Counted from the first letter of the stretch, positions 26,015 to 35,534 are shown. The stretch is DNA of 64,000 nt from Bacillota bacterium (GCA_023423045.1 JAFAGA010000073.1:1-64000); one strand, 5' to 3'. Numbers and translations: made by a program. The notes: generated from the letters alone by a model not told the origin.

Positions 26015-27541
26015 ATGCTCATAAAAGTAGTATTTTTGATTGTATTTTTTACGGTCATGATATTGGTAGGTATTTATGCGAGGAAGCATACTACCAACGT
26101 AGGTGACTTTGTATTGGGCGGAAGAGCAGTAGGACCGTGGTTAACGGCATTTGCCTATGGTACGACTTATTTTTCCGCGGTGGTATTTGTAGGATATGCC
26201 GGTCAGTTCGGATGGAAATACGGCTTATCTGCTACCTGGATTGGAATTGGGAATGCTTTGATTGGAAGTCTGCTGGCCTGGATTATTCTTGGACGGCGGA
26301 CACGTGTTATGACACATCATCTGAAATCTACAACCATGCCGGATTTCTTTGGAAGGAGATATGACAGTAAGGCTCTGCGGGTGGTTGCCTCCGCGATCAC
26401 CTTCCTGTTCCTGGTACCCTATACGGCGTCGGTATATAATGGATTATCCAGGCTGTTCGGCATGGCCTTTGACGTGCCCTACTGGGTGTGTGTATTGGCA
26501 ATGGCGGTCCTTACCGGAGTGTATGTCATCCTTGGAGGATACATGGCCACCGCCATCAATGACCTTATTCAAGGCATTGTCATGCTGGGCGGCATTATTG
26601 CTGTAATTGCCTCAGTACTGGGCAATAACGGCGGTTTTTTGGAGGCGGTGAAACAGCTGGCGCAGTTCGAAAGTGAGATACCTATAACCCTGGGACAGCC
26701 CGGAGCCTATAGCTCCTTCTTCGGCCCGGATCCGCTTAACCTTCTTGGGGTAGTGATTCTTACCTCCCTGGGAACCTGGGGGCTTCCTCAGATGGTACAT
26801 AAATTCTACGCAATCAAGAATGAAAAATCCATCAAATCAGGAACCATCATTTCAACGGTATTTGCAATAGTGATCTCGGGAGGATGTTATTTCCTGGGCG
26901 GCTTCGGACGGCTCTATGGCGGCGGTGCAATTCAAGGTGCAGACGGCAGCATTGCCTATGATGCTATCGTGCCCCATATGCTGTCTTTCTTACCCGATAT
27001 GTTAGTCGGAATTGTTGTGGTATTGGTATTATCCGCATCTATGTCAACCCTGGCTTCTCTGGTGATGACCTCCAGTTCCACCCTGACCCTGGATTTTATT
27101 AAAGATAATATAGTCAGGAATATGAGCGAGAAGAAACAGATATTAGTTATGCGGATACTGATCATAGGCTTCATCGTTTTATCGGTGGTGATTGCTCTGG
27201 ATCCTCCCACTTTTATCGCCCAGCTCATGGGAATCAGCTGGGGCGCCTTGGCAGGCTCCTTCCTTGCACCGTTCCTGTATGGGCTGTATTGGAAACGTAC
27301 CACAAAAGCTGCGGTTTGGGCAAGCTTCGCCACGGGCGTCGGAATTACGGTTTCGAACCTGTTTCTCAAATATATCGCATCCCCGATCAATGCAGGGGCA
27401 GTTGCCATGGTAGCAGGATTAGTGGTAGTACCTGTGGTCAGCCTGCTTAGTCCCGCACCGGATAAGACAAAGGTGCAGGAAATATTCGTCTGCTATGAGG
27501 AAACCGTAACGGTACATACCAAAAAGTCGATTGAAGAATAA
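26015..27541 (+). CDS. Sodium:solute symporter family permease
   Basis: 508 residues from ATG 26015 (GGGAGTG upstream); the in-frame ATG 25991 is near AAAGG but adds a charged, non-family end. About 13 membrane helices, with SSS features such as DFVLGGRAVGPWLTAFAYGTTYFSA and the SMSTLASLVMTSSSTL segment near the sodium site. It imports a small solute (amino acid, sugar acid or carboxylate) with sodium. It precedes the aryl-acid operon but a terminator lies between, so a shared role is possible, not shown. Confidence 0.9.
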   Translation: MLIKVVFLIVFFTVMILVGIYARKHTTNVGDFVLGGRAVGPWLTAFAYGTTYFSAVVFVGYAGQFGWKYGLSATWIGIGNALIGSLLAWIILGRRTRVMTHHLKSTTMPDFFGRRYDSKALRVVASAITFLFLVPYTASVYNGLSRLFGMAFDVPYWVCVLAMAVLTGVYVILGGYMATAINDLIQGIVMLGGIIAVIASVLGNNGGFLEAVKQLAQFESEIPITLGQPGAYSSFFGPDPLNLLGVVILTSLGTWGLPQMVHKFYAIKNEKSIKSGTIISTVFAIVISGGCYFLGGFGRLYGGGAIQGADGSIAYDAIVPHMLSFLPDMLVGIVVVLVLSASMSTLASLVMTSSSTLTLDFIKDNIVRNMSEKKQILVMRILIIGFIVLSVVIALDPPTFIAQLMGISWGALAGSFLAPFLYGLYWKRTTKAAVWASFATGVGITVSNLFLKYIASPINAGAVAMVAGLVVVPVVSLLSPAPDKTKVQEIFVCYEETVTVHTKKSIEE

Positions 27542-27598
27542 CCACAATCAGGGTAACAAAATATATCCGTCCGGATTCTCAGCTCGTCCGGGCTTGAT

Positions 27599-27632
27599 GG
27601 AAGAAAGCCGGTTATGCAGGCTTTCTTTCCTC
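27599..27632 (+). terminator. Terminator after the symporter gene
   Basis: Stem GGAAGAAAGCC/GGCTTTCTTTCC with one bulged T and a 9-base loop. The T-run is poor. Confidence 0.5.
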
Positions 27633-27726
27633 ATGTATTTTGATTGTAATAAGTCAGCTTATGATGTTGCTATAAGCCGATCGGCAAATAGTAGCGATTG
27701 ATTATATCAATAGGAGGAATGAAGTA

Positions 27727-29034
27727 ATGATTTGGGCAAAGGAAGAGATGCTCTCAAGGGAAGAGATGGAACAGCTGCAGCTGCGGCGGCTGCAGGAGAC
27801 GGTGACGAGGATATATACCAAGGTACCGGCTTACCGCACGAAGATGGACGGGGCAGGCATCCGGCCGGAGGATGTAAAAGGGCTGGAGGATTTAAGGAGA
27901 CTGCCTTTTACCAATAAGAAGGATTTAAGGGATAACTATCCCTTTGGACTATTTACGGTGCCGAAGAAGGAGTTGGTCCGTATCCATGCGTCGTCCGGAA
28001 CCACAGGAAAACCTACGGTTGTGGGATATACCAGAAAGGATTTGGATATCTGGACAGAATGTGTTGCAAGAATTGCCGCAATGGGCGGAGCTTTGCAGGA
28101 GGATGTGGCCCAGATTTGCTTTGGCTATGGAATGTTTACCGGAGCCCTGGGATTACATTACGGTCTGGAGAAGCTGGGAGCGACGGTCTGCCCTACATCC
28201 TCGGGAAATACCCAGAAGCAGATCATGTATATGCAGGATTTTGAGACCACCCTGTTGGTAGCCACTCCTTCCTATGCCCTGCATCTGGGAGAGGTGGCAT
28301 GGCAGATGGGGCTAAACCCCTCCAGAGATCTGAAGGTGAAGATAGGTCTTTTCGGCGGTGAGGGCATGACGGAGCCCATGCGTCAGGAGATGTATAAGCT
28401 CTGGGGAGAAGAGATGAAGGTCACCCAGAATTACGGTATGAGCGAGCTGATCGGGCCGGGGGTATCGGGGGAATGTCTGGAGCTGTGCGGCATGCACATC
28501 AACGAGGATCATTTTATTCCGGAGATCATCGACCCGGAGAGCGGAGAGGTTCTTCCTCCCGGTTCCAAGGGAGAGTTGGTTATCAGCTGTATTACGAAGG
28601 AGGCGCTGCCGCTGATTCGATACCGCACCGGGGATATCTCACGGTTAATGTATGAGCCATGCAAATGCGGAAGAACCACAGTTCGTATGGAAAATCTGTC
28701 CGGACGCTCCGATGACATGCTGATTATCCGGGGAGTGAATGTATTCCCTTCTCAGATCGAAGAGGTGTTGCTTAAGGTTTCGGAGATCGGTGCTCATTAT
28801 GAAATTCTTGTGGACCGTAAGAATTTCCTGGATTATATGGAAATCAAGGTGGAGTTGGCAGACGAAGCCTTGCTTGACTCCTATTCCAAGCTGGGAGAGT
28901 TGGAGCACCGGATTAAATCAAACCTGAGAGTAATGCTGGGGCTGGATGCGACGGTTAAATTGGTGGCGCCCAGAAGTCTGCAGCGTTTTGAAGGCAAAGC
29001 AAGGAGAGTTACAGACTTGAGAAAGGAAAGGTAG
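27727..29034 (+). CDS. paaK: Phenylacetate--CoA ligase, first copy
   Basis: 435 residues, ATAGGAGG ribosome site. AMP-forming acyl-adenylate enzyme: P-loop HASSGTTGKPTVVGYT, NYGMSELIGPGV, and the C-terminal SGRSDDMLIIRGVNVFPSQIE. It links an aryl-acetate to CoA, or runs in reverse. Next to iorAB it most likely converts arylacetyl-CoA from oxidised aromatic amino acids to free acid with energy saving, as proposed for similar clusters in archaea and clostridia. Highly similar to the copy at 31982. Confidence 0.93.
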   Translation: MIWAKEEMLSREEMEQLQLRRLQETVTRIYTKVPAYRTKMDGAGIRPEDVKGLEDLRRLPFTNKKDLRDNYPFGLFTVPKKELVRIHASSGTTGKPTVVGYTRKDLDIWTECVARIAAMGGALQEDVAQICFGYGMFTGALGLHYGLEKLGATVCPTSSGNTQKQIMYMQDFETTLLVATPSYALHLGEVAWQMGLNPSRDLKVKIGLFGGEGMTEPMRQEMYKLWGEEMKVTQNYGMSELIGPGVSGECLELCGMHINEDHFIPEIIDPESGEVLPPGSKGELVISCITKEALPLIRYRTGDISRLMYEPCKCGRTTVRMENLSGRSDDMLIIRGVNVFPSQIEEVLLKVSEIGAHYEILVDRKNFLDYMEIKVELADEALLDSYSKLGELEHRIKSNLRVMLGLDATVKLVAPRSLQRFEGKARRVTDLRKER

Positions 29035-29144
29035 AGTGCCTTGCGAATAGAATTACAAAAGTGGCTTTGCATTGAATTGAAGATGTGGTAGGATTGATTT
29101 AGAGAATTTGAATTATGCGACAGAGAGGAAAGGAGATTTACATA

Positions 29145-30884
29145 GTGGCAGAAAAAGTTATTATGCTGGGAAATGAAGCCTTTGCACGGGGAGCCTACGA
29201 GGCAGGCTGCAAGGTTTCAGCTGCATATCCGGGCACTCCCAGCACGGAAATCAGCGAGCATATCGTAAAATATGATGAGATTTACTCCGAGTGGTCACCG
29301 AATGAGAAGGTGGCGATGGAGGTGGCAATCGGAGCTTCCATCAGCGGAGTTCGGGCATTGGCCTCTATGAAACATGTGGGATTGAATGTTGCGGCGGATC
29401 CTCTTTTCACCGTATCCTATATCGGAGTTACCGGAGGGTTGGTGGCAATTATCGCGGATGATCCGGGACTGTACAGTTCCCAGAATGAGCAGGATACCAG
29501 AGCAATTGCAAGAGCGGCAAAGGTACCTGTGTTGGAGCCATCAGACAGTCAGGAAGCGAAAGACTTTGTGAAGATTGCCTTTGATCTCAGCGAAAAATAT
29601 GATACACCGGTCATTATCCGTTCCACCACAAGGCTTTCTCATTCTCAGGGGATGGTAGAGCTGGGAGAGCGGATAGAGAGGGAGGACAAGCCATATGTCA
29701 GGGATGTGGCGAAGAATGTAATGATGCCCGGTAATGCCAAAGGGCGCCATCTGGTAGTGGAAAGCAGAGAGAATGCCCTGGAGCGGGACGGCAGCAGCCT
29801 GACGGTCAACAAGGTGGAATATCAGGACAAAAGCATCGGCTTTATTACTTCAGGAATACCGTATCATTATGTGAAGGAGGCTTTCCCCCAGGCCAGCGTT
29901 CTCAAGCTTGGCATTGTGAATCCCTTACCGAAGAAGCTGATAGAAGAGTTTGCATCCAAGGTGGATACCCTATATATTGTGGAGGAATTGGATCCGATTA
30001 TCGAGGAACAGGTGAAATCCTGGGGAATAAAAGCCATTGGCAAGGAGATATTGACGGTTCAGGGAGAATACTCTGCCAATCTTTTACGCAGGACAATTGC
30101 CGGAGAGAAACCGGAGCTGGTGCATCCGGCACAGGTACCGGGCCGGCCGCCGATTCTCTGTCCCGGCTGCCCCCACAGAAGTGTGTATTCCGTGCTGAAT
30201 AAATTAAAGATCCATGGTGCCGGGGATATCGGCTGCTATACTCTTGGGGCGGTTGCGCCGCTCAGCGTTGTGGATACAACGGTGTGTATGGGAGCCAGTA
30301 TCTCCACTCTCCACGGGATGGAGAAAGCGAAGGGTAAGGAATATGTAAAGAACTGGGTTGCGGTCATCGGAGATTCCACCTTCATGCATACCGGAATCAA
30401 TTCCCTGATTAATATGGTATACAATAAAGGAACCGGAACGGTTCTGATTCTTGATAACTCCACTACAGGAATGACAGGGCATCAGGATCATGCGGCGACC
30501 GGCAGGACTCTGAAGGGGGAAGAGGCATATGCGGTGGATCTGGCTGCACTTTGCCGGGCGGTAGGTGTAAGGCAGGTTTATGAAATCAATGCTTTTGACA
30601 CTGATACTCTGGAGAAAACCATCAAAGAGACCACAGCCATGGATGAGCCGGCGGTTATTATCACCAAATCTCCCTGCGTGCTGTTAAGTAAGGCACCGGT
30701 TAAGCTGCAGTACCGAATTTTGCCCGAGGTATGTAAAAAATGCGGAATGTGTATGAAGCCCGGTTGTCCTGCCATCACCAAGCTGGAGGACGGAACCATT
30801 GCAATCAATGATACCATGTGCACCGGCTGCGGTTTATGTGAAAAAGCCTGCCGGTTTGGTGCAATTGAACCGGTACATCTGTAA
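29145..30884 (+). CDS. iorA: Indolepyruvate:ferredoxin oxidoreductase, alpha subunit
   Basis: 579 residues from GTG 29145 (AAAGGAG upstream); ATG 29115 is upstream of that site. Fused pyrimidine- and TPP-binding domains: AAYPGTPSTEISEHI near the start, GDIGCYTLG and DNSTTGMTGHQDHAATG for TPP, and two 4Fe-4S clusters at the C-terminus (CKKCGMCMKPGCP and CTGCGLCEKACRFG). With IorB it oxidatively decarboxylates indolepyruvate and other arylpyruvates to aryl-CoA, reducing ferredoxin. Oxygen-sensitive, fitting an anaerobe. Confidence 0.96.
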   Translation: MAEKVIMLGNEAFARGAYEAGCKVSAAYPGTPSTEISEHIVKYDEIYSEWSPNEKVAMEVAIGASISGVRALASMKHVGLNVAADPLFTVSYIGVTGGLVAIIADDPGLYSSQNEQDTRAIARAAKVPVLEPSDSQEAKDFVKIAFDLSEKYDTPVIIRSTTRLSHSQGMVELGERIEREDKPYVRDVAKNVMMPGNAKGRHLVVESRENALERDGSSLTVNKVEYQDKSIGFITSGIPYHYVKEAFPQASVLKLGIVNPLPKKLIEEFASKVDTLYIVEELDPIIEEQVKSWGIKAIGKEILTVQGEYSANLLRRTIAGEKPELVHPAQVPGRPPILCPGCPHRSVYSVLNKLKIHGAGDIGCYTLGAVAPLSVVDTTVCMGASISTLHGMEKAKGKEYVKNWVAVIGDSTFMHTGINSLINMVYNKGTGTVLILDNSTTGMTGHQDHAATGRTLKGEEAYAVDLAALCRAVGVRQVYEINAFDTDTLEKTIKETTAMDEPAVIITKSPCVLLSKAPVKLQYRILPEVCKKCGMCMKPGCPAITKLEDGTIAINDTMCTGCGLCEKACRFGAIEPVHL

Positions 30885-30897
30885 GGAGGAGGACACC

Positions 30898-31470
30898 ATG
30901 GAGACGAAAAATATAATGATTGTCGGAGTCGGAGGACAGGGAACTCTGCTCACGAGCAGAATTCTCGGGGCGCTGACGATTCAGGCCGGCTATGATGTTA
31001 AGCTTTCCGAGGTTCATGGAATGGCTCAAAGAGGAGGCAGCGTAGTTACCTTTGTCCGCTATGGGGACAAGGTGTACGAACCGGTGGTGGAGGAAGGACA
31101 GGCGGATGTGCTGATCGCCTTTGAACGCCTGGAGGCGCTCAGATATGCTCATTTTCTGAAGGAGGACGGAGCTATCGTTGTCAATGATAACCGGATCGAT
31201 CCGATGCCCGTCGTAATCGGAGCAGCAAAATATCCGGAGAATATTCTGGAGGAACTGGAGCAATACCACCGGATCTATAAGGTGGATGCCCTGGAAGAAG
31301 CCAAGAAGCTGGGGAACAGCAGGGTGTTCAATATTATCGTCCTGGGAATTGCCGCACAGCATATGGATTTTACCAAGGAGGAATGGCTGAAGGTAATTGA
31401 GGAGACGGTTCCGCCTAAGACAGTGGAAATCAATAAAAAGGCCTTTGAAGTCGGTTATCATCTTCATTGA
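30898..31470 (+). CDS. iorB: Indolepyruvate:ferredoxin oxidoreductase, beta subunit
   Basis: 190 residues from ATG 30898, which has AAGGAGGAGG; an upstream in-frame start (30799) would lie inside iorA and is rejected. Gamma-type domain of 2-oxoacid oxidoreductases: MIVGVGGQGTLLTSRILG and SEVHGMAQRGGSVVTFVR. Starts 13 bases after iorA and forms its enzyme partner. Confidence 0.96.
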   Translation: METKNIMIVGVGGQGTLLTSRILGALTIQAGYDVKLSEVHGMAQRGGSVVTFVRYGDKVYEPVVEEGQADVLIAFERLEALRYAHFLKEDGAIVVNDNRIDPMPVVIGAAKYPENILEELEQYHRIYKVDALEEAKKLGNSRVFNIIVLGIAAQHMDFTKEEWLKVIEETVPPKTVEINKKAFEVGYHLH

Positions 31471-31559
31471 TTTTTGGTACGAATATGTGCTTATCAGCGT
31501 ATGCCCATGAGGGCATACCTGTAAGGCTTATGAATAAGATTATACAAGGGGGTAAGACA

Positions 31560-31985
31560 ATGATTAAACAGCTTTCTGTATTTGTACAGAACGAGGTCGG
31601 CAGCCTGGCGGGTGTAACTTCGGTATTAAAGGATAATACCATTAACCTGCGGGCAATCGCATCCTTTGATACGCCTGAATTTGCCATTCTCCGAATCGTT
31701 GTGGATCAGCCGGAGAAGGCAAAAGAGGTTCTGAGCGCCAAAGGATTTGCAGTTAAGGTGTCCGAGGCGGTTGCAGTTGAGCTGGAGGACAGACCTGGCG
31801 TGCTTGATGGAATGCTCCGTGTAATTGCTGATGCCAATATAGGAATTAATTATATTTACTCCATCGTACTTCGCAGCGGCAAGGCTCCGCTGATGATTCT
31901 CAACACGGAGGATCTCGGGAAAACCGCCTCCGTTTTGAAGGAACATGGATATATCGTTGCTGAGCAGGAGGATGTTATCACATGA
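31560..31985 (+). CDS. ACT-domain protein, first copy
   Basis: 141 residues from ATG 31560 (GGGGGTAAG upstream). Two tandem ACT folds: KQLSVFVQNEVGSLAGVTSVL and AVELEDRPGVLDGMLRVIADANIGINYIY. ACT domains bind amino acids, so it may sense an aromatic or branched-chain amino acid and tune the ligase or oxidoreductase nearby. Its stop overlaps the start of the second paaK by 4 bases. Confidence 0.9.
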   Translation: MIKQLSVFVQNEVGSLAGVTSVLKDNTINLRAIASFDTPEFAILRIVVDQPEKAKEVLSAKGFAVKVSEAVAVELEDRPGVLDGMLRVIADANIGINYIYSIVLRSGKAPLMILNTEDLGKTASVLKEHGYIVAEQEDVIT

Positions 31986-33280
31986 TATGGAATGAGGTAA
32001 AGGAATGTATGAGCCGTGATGAGATTCACAATCTGCAAAGCGCACGGCTGAAGAAAATGGTGGACCGGGTTTACCACAGTGTGGAATTTTACCGCAGGAA
32101 AATGCAGCAGATGGGTCTGGAGCCCGGAGATATCTGCAGCATCGATGATCTGCACAAGCTTCCCTTTACGACAAAGGATGATCTTCGGGATAACTATCCC
32201 TTCGGATTATTTGCCGTACCCCAGTCGGAAGTGGTGCGGATTCACGCATCCTCCGGAACCACCGGAAAAGCTACTGTGGTGGGATATACCAGAAAGGATA
32301 TCGACCTGTGGCAGGAATGCGTGGCAAGGGTGCTTGCTATGGCAGGAATCGGACCTCAGGACAAGATTCAGGTGGCCTACGGATATGGGCTGTTTACCGG
32401 GGGGCTCGGTCTACATTACGGTGCCGAGAACCTGGGTGCAACGGTTATTCCCATGTCCACCGGCAACACGCAGAAGCTGATTACCATGATGCAGGACTTC
32501 GGAGCAACTGCCATTGCCTGTACCCCCTCTTATCTGCTGCACATAGCTGAAGCTCTGGAGGAGGCGGGACAGATCGGCAATATCCAGCTAAAGGCAGCTA
32601 TTTGCGGTGCAGAGCCCTGGACCGAGAATATGAGAAAAGAAATCGAAGCAAAGCTGAACCTGAAAGCATATGATATCTACGGGCTCAGTGAAATCCTGGG
32701 ACCTGGAGTAGCCGCCGACTGCGAGTACCACAGAGGACTTCATGTATATGAAGATCATTTTGTGCCGGAGATTATCAACCCGGAGACCCTGATGCGCTGT
32801 CAGGAAGGGGAAGTGGGAGAGCTGGTATTTACCACCATCACCAAGGAGGCCCTGCCCTTATTCCGGTACCGGACCAAGGACTTGACCAGCATCACTTATG
32901 AACGGTGCGAATGCGGAAGGACGCTGGCCCGGATTGATCGCTTCAAGGGACGTTCCGACGATATGCTGATTATTCGGGGAGTGAATGTGTTCCCGTCACA
33001 GGTTGAGGCGGCTTTGCTGGAAATTGCAGAGACCAGCCCCCACTATCTCCTGATTGTGGACCGTGTGAATAATCTGGATATGCTGGAGGTACAGGTAGAG
33101 GTAGAGGAACGCTTCTTCTCTGATGAAATCAAGCAATTGGAGGGGCTGACCAGGAAGATAGCCCATGTACTCCAATCCGCCCTGGGATTGTCCGTAAAGG
33201 TAAAGCTGGTGGAACCTAAGACGATACAGAGATCGGAAGGCAAAGCAAGTAGAGTTACGGATTTGAGAAAGGTAAGGTAG
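31982..33280 (+). CDS. paaK: Phenylacetate--CoA ligase, second copy
   Basis: 432 residues, beginning in the ATGA overlap with the ACT gene. The same motifs as the copy at 27727 (HASSGTTGKATVVGYT, GRSDDMLIIRGVNVFPSQVE), so a paralogue from duplication. Two copies in one operon suggest different aryl-acid preferences, such as indoleacetate versus phenylacetate or hydroxyphenylacetate; this is inference. Confidence 0.93.
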   Translation: MIWNEVKECMSRDEIHNLQSARLKKMVDRVYHSVEFYRRKMQQMGLEPGDICSIDDLHKLPFTTKDDLRDNYPFGLFAVPQSEVVRIHASSGTTGKATVVGYTRKDIDLWQECVARVLAMAGIGPQDKIQVAYGYGLFTGGLGLHYGAENLGATVIPMSTGNTQKLITMMQDFGATAIACTPSYLLHIAEALEEAGQIGNIQLKAAICGAEPWTENMRKEIEAKLNLKAYDIYGLSEILGPGVAADCEYHRGLHVYEDHFVPEIINPETLMRCQEGEVGELVFTTITKEALPLFRYRTKDLTSITYERCECGRTLARIDRFKGRSDDMLIIRGVNVFPSQVEAALLEIAETSPHYLLIVDRVNNLDMLEVQVEVEERFFSDEIKQLEGLTRKIAHVLQSALGLSVKVKLVEPKTIQRSEGKASRVTDLRKVR

Positions 33281-33417
33281 AGCACCTTGCTTTTGCAAAG
33301 CGGGTAATAGACAAGAGAAAGCTTGTCTGATTAACCTAAGACTGACGGCATGCCGTTTGCTGTTGAGCGGAGAGCGGTCCGCAGAGTGCCGCTCGTTGTT
33401 AGGGAAGGAGGAGGATT

Positions 33418-33864
33418 ATGGTTATAAAGCAATTATCGGTATTTATTGAAAATACAAAGGGCAGGCTGGAGCGTGTTACGGAAGCCTTGACTGAGCATAA
33501 TATCAATATTGCATCCTTTAGTCTCGCGGATACTTCGGAATATGGTCTTCTCCGAATGATCGTATCTGATCCCGAGAAAGGAAGAAAAGTGCTTAAGGAA
33601 GAGGGCTTCTCTGCGATGCTGACCGATGTAATCGCGGTGAAGATTGAGCAAAGGCCGGGGACACTTCATCAGGTGTTGAAATACCTGTCGGATGCGGATA
33701 TCAGTGTAGAATATATGTATACACTGGCGACTGCCGGAAGAGACACTTCCATCATCATGAAACTGTCGGATCTGAAGGAAGGATTGGAACATCTGATTTC
33801 CAGCGGTTATGGTTTGTGCACAGCCTCGGAAGCATATGATCTAAATCATTCTGTCGACAAATAG
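33418..33864 (+). CDS. ACT-domain protein, second copy
   Basis: 148 residues, AAGGAGGAGG ribosome site. Tandem ACT folds: KQLSVFIENTKGRLERVTEAL and AVKIEQRPGTLHQVLKYLSDADISVEYMY. A paralogue of the ACT protein at 31560, so the operon holds two ligase-ACT sets. The 137-base gap before it holds several short inverted repeats (for example GACAAG/CTTGTC and GAGCGG/CCGCTC). Confidence 0.9.
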   Translation: MVIKQLSVFIENTKGRLERVTEALTEHNINIASFSLADTSEYGLLRMIVSDPEKGRKVLKEEGFSAMLTDVIAVKIEQRPGTLHQVLKYLSDADISVEYMYTLATAGRDTSIIMKLSDLKEGLEHLISSGYGLCTASEAYDLNHSVDK

Positions 33865-33867
33865 TAT

Positions 33868-33896
33868 TTGACATGGTATGGAAAGAGTGTTATCAT
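33868..33896 (+). promoter_or_regulatory. Promoter of the cold-shock gene
   Basis: TTGACA (33868-33873), 17-base spacer, TATCAT (33891-33896). A 7-bp dyad GTTGTCA/TGACAAC (33903-33922) lies at the start of the leader, possibly a temperature-responsive hairpin. Confidence 0.65.
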
Positions 33897-33954
33897 AATT
33901 TTGTTGTCAAATATATGACAACCATATTAATTTTTAATTTTTGGAGGAATAAAC

Positions 33955-34155
33955 ATGAACAAAGGTACAGTTAAGTGGTTCAACAATCAGAAGGGATTTG
34001 GATTTATCTCCGACGAACAGGGCAATGATGTATTTGTACACTACAGTGGTCTTAACATGGATGGCTTCAAGTCTTTAGAAGAAGGCCAGGAAGTTGAGTT
34101 TGAAGTAGTTCAGGGTGCGAAGGGTCCTCAGGCAACAAATGTAACAAGAGTATAA
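33955..34155 (+). CDS. cspA: Cold-shock protein, CspA family
   Basis: 66 residues, TTGGAGG ribosome site. Single OB-fold with RNP1 KGFGFI and RNP2 VFVHY. It binds single-stranded RNA and DNA as an RNA chaperone. Own promoter and a strong terminator make it a single-gene unit. Which Csp paralogue cannot be told. Confidence 0.96.
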   Translation: MNKGTVKWFNNQKGFGFISDEQGNDVFVHYSGLNMDGFKSLEEGQEVEFEVVQGAKGPQATNVTRV

Positions 34156-34257
34156 TCAATGTTGGGTTTACAGTGTACCTTTTTCTAGTATATAAATTTA
34201 GTCTTGTTAAGAAATAAGTTTATAAAGAAATGGCTATATTGTTTGAGACAGTTGATT

Positions 34258-34299
34258 AAAAGTTATCCTTAAGGAGCCTCCTTAAGGATAACTTTTTTT
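34258..34299 (+). terminator. Strong terminator after the cold-shock gene
   Basis: Perfect 18-bp stem (34258-34275 with 34279-34296), 3-base loop GCC, T-run directly after. Confidence 0.85.
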
Positions 34300-34456
34300 A
34301 TTTCATAGCGTCCTATGAAATAAAAAAGCATAAGCTTGCTTATGCTTGACCTCACGGGCAGGATGCGCACTCTGCACGCATGCGCATAAATGCGCAGGGT
34401 ATTATGTCGGCCAAGCCGACCGCGCTCGGCGCAAGAATGTGCCAAGGCACATTCTT
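34298..34456 (+). repeat. Chain of five consecutive perfect hairpins
   Basis: In order: an 11-bp stem with CGTC loop (34298-34323), a 9-bp stem with CTTG loop (34326-34347), a TGCGCA-rich palindromic zone (about 34354-34396), a 6-bp stem GTCGGC/GCCGAC (34406-34420), and an 11-bp stem (34433-34443 with 34446-34456). The last follows GCGCTCGGCGCAAG (34422-34435), matching the block at 7776 in 13 of 14 bases. Not coding. It ends about 48 bases before the next gene. Confidence 0.65.
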
Positions 34457-34504
34457 TGTTCACTTTACATTTTGACATAATTTTGCATATGGGAGGATAT
34501 CAAC

Positions 34505-35503
34505 ATGAAGTTGGGTATTGTCGGGGCAGGAATGATTGTGAAGGAGTTCTTATCAATTACACCGTACCTGAAGGAACTGGAATTAACGGCCCTTTACGGC
34601 AGGAAAAGCTCCGAAGACAAAATGAAAGGGCTGCAGGACGAATACGGAATTAAAAACCTCTGTTTCAATTATGACGAGCTGCTGGAGAGTGATGTAGATA
34701 CGGTATATATTGCCCTTCCTAATCATCTGCATTTTGAGTTTGCCAAAAAGGCTCTGAATGCAGGAAAGAATACAATTATTGAGAAGCCCATGACCTCTGC
34801 CTATCAGGAAGCCCTCCTGCTGAGCAATATGGCGAAGGAAAGGGGAATATTCCTGCTGGAAGCGATCACAACCCAGTATCTTCCCAACTATAAAAAGATC
34901 AGGGATTTGGTACCGACCTTAGGAGATATCAAAATTGTTCAATGCAACTATTCACAATACTCCAGCAGATATGACAGTTTTCAGGAAGGGAAAGTGATGC
35001 CTGCTTTTGATCCTGCCTGTTCGGGCGGAGCATTGATGGATTTGAATGTTTATAATATCCACTATGCGGTGGGATTGTTCGGAAAGCCAAAGGGAGTGGA
35101 ATATTACCCTAATATGGAGCGAGGCATTGATACCTCCGGAATATTAATTCTGGTATATGATGGATTTCAATGTGTATGTATCGGAGCGAAGGACTGCAAG
35201 GCGCCTATTGCGAATAATATTCAGGGGAATAAAGGATGCCTGTATCAGGATAATCCAACAAATACCTGTGAGAGGTTTGAACTGCGAATGAATGACGGAA
35301 GCGGTTTTGTTGTCAATGAGAACCAATATTCACACCGAATGGTGAATGAATTCCTGGAATTTGCGGAGATGATTGATCATAAGAATTTGGAAAAATGTTA
35401 TAACATGCTGGATTGCAGCCTGATTGTAAGTGAAGTTTTGACAATTGCAAGAAAGAAAAGTGGTATTGTCTTCCCGTCCGATCAGGGAGAGAGTGCTTCC
35501 TAA
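34505..35503 (+). CDS. Gfo/Idh/MocA-family oxidoreductase
   Basis: 332 residues, GGGAGG ribosome site. N-terminal Rossmann fold (KLGIVGAGMIVKEF) and the family EKP motif (NTIIEKPMTSAY, Lys about 96), then the alpha/beta C-terminal domain. NAD(P)-dependent dehydrogenase of a sugar, polyol or related compound. Its neighbours do not tell the substrate. Monocistronic, with only a weak hairpin after it. Confidence 0.9.
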   Translation: MKLGIVGAGMIVKEFLSITPYLKELELTALYGRKSSEDKMKGLQDEYGIKNLCFNYDELLESDVDTVYIALPNHLHFEFAKKALNAGKNTIIEKPMTSAYQEALLLSNMAKERGIFLLEAITTQYLPNYKKIRDLVPTLGDIKIVQCNYSQYSSRYDSFQEGKVMPAFDPACSGGALMDLNVYNIHYAVGLFGKPKGVEYYPNMERGIDTSGILILVYDGFQCVCIGAKDCKAPIANNIQGNKGCLYQDNPTNTCERFELRMNDGSGFVVNENQYSHRMVNEFLEFAEMIDHKNLEKCYNMLDCSLIVSEVLTIARKKSGIVFPSDQGESAS

Positions 35504-35534
35504 AACATCTGAGATCAGCTCCTGGGGCCTGTAC

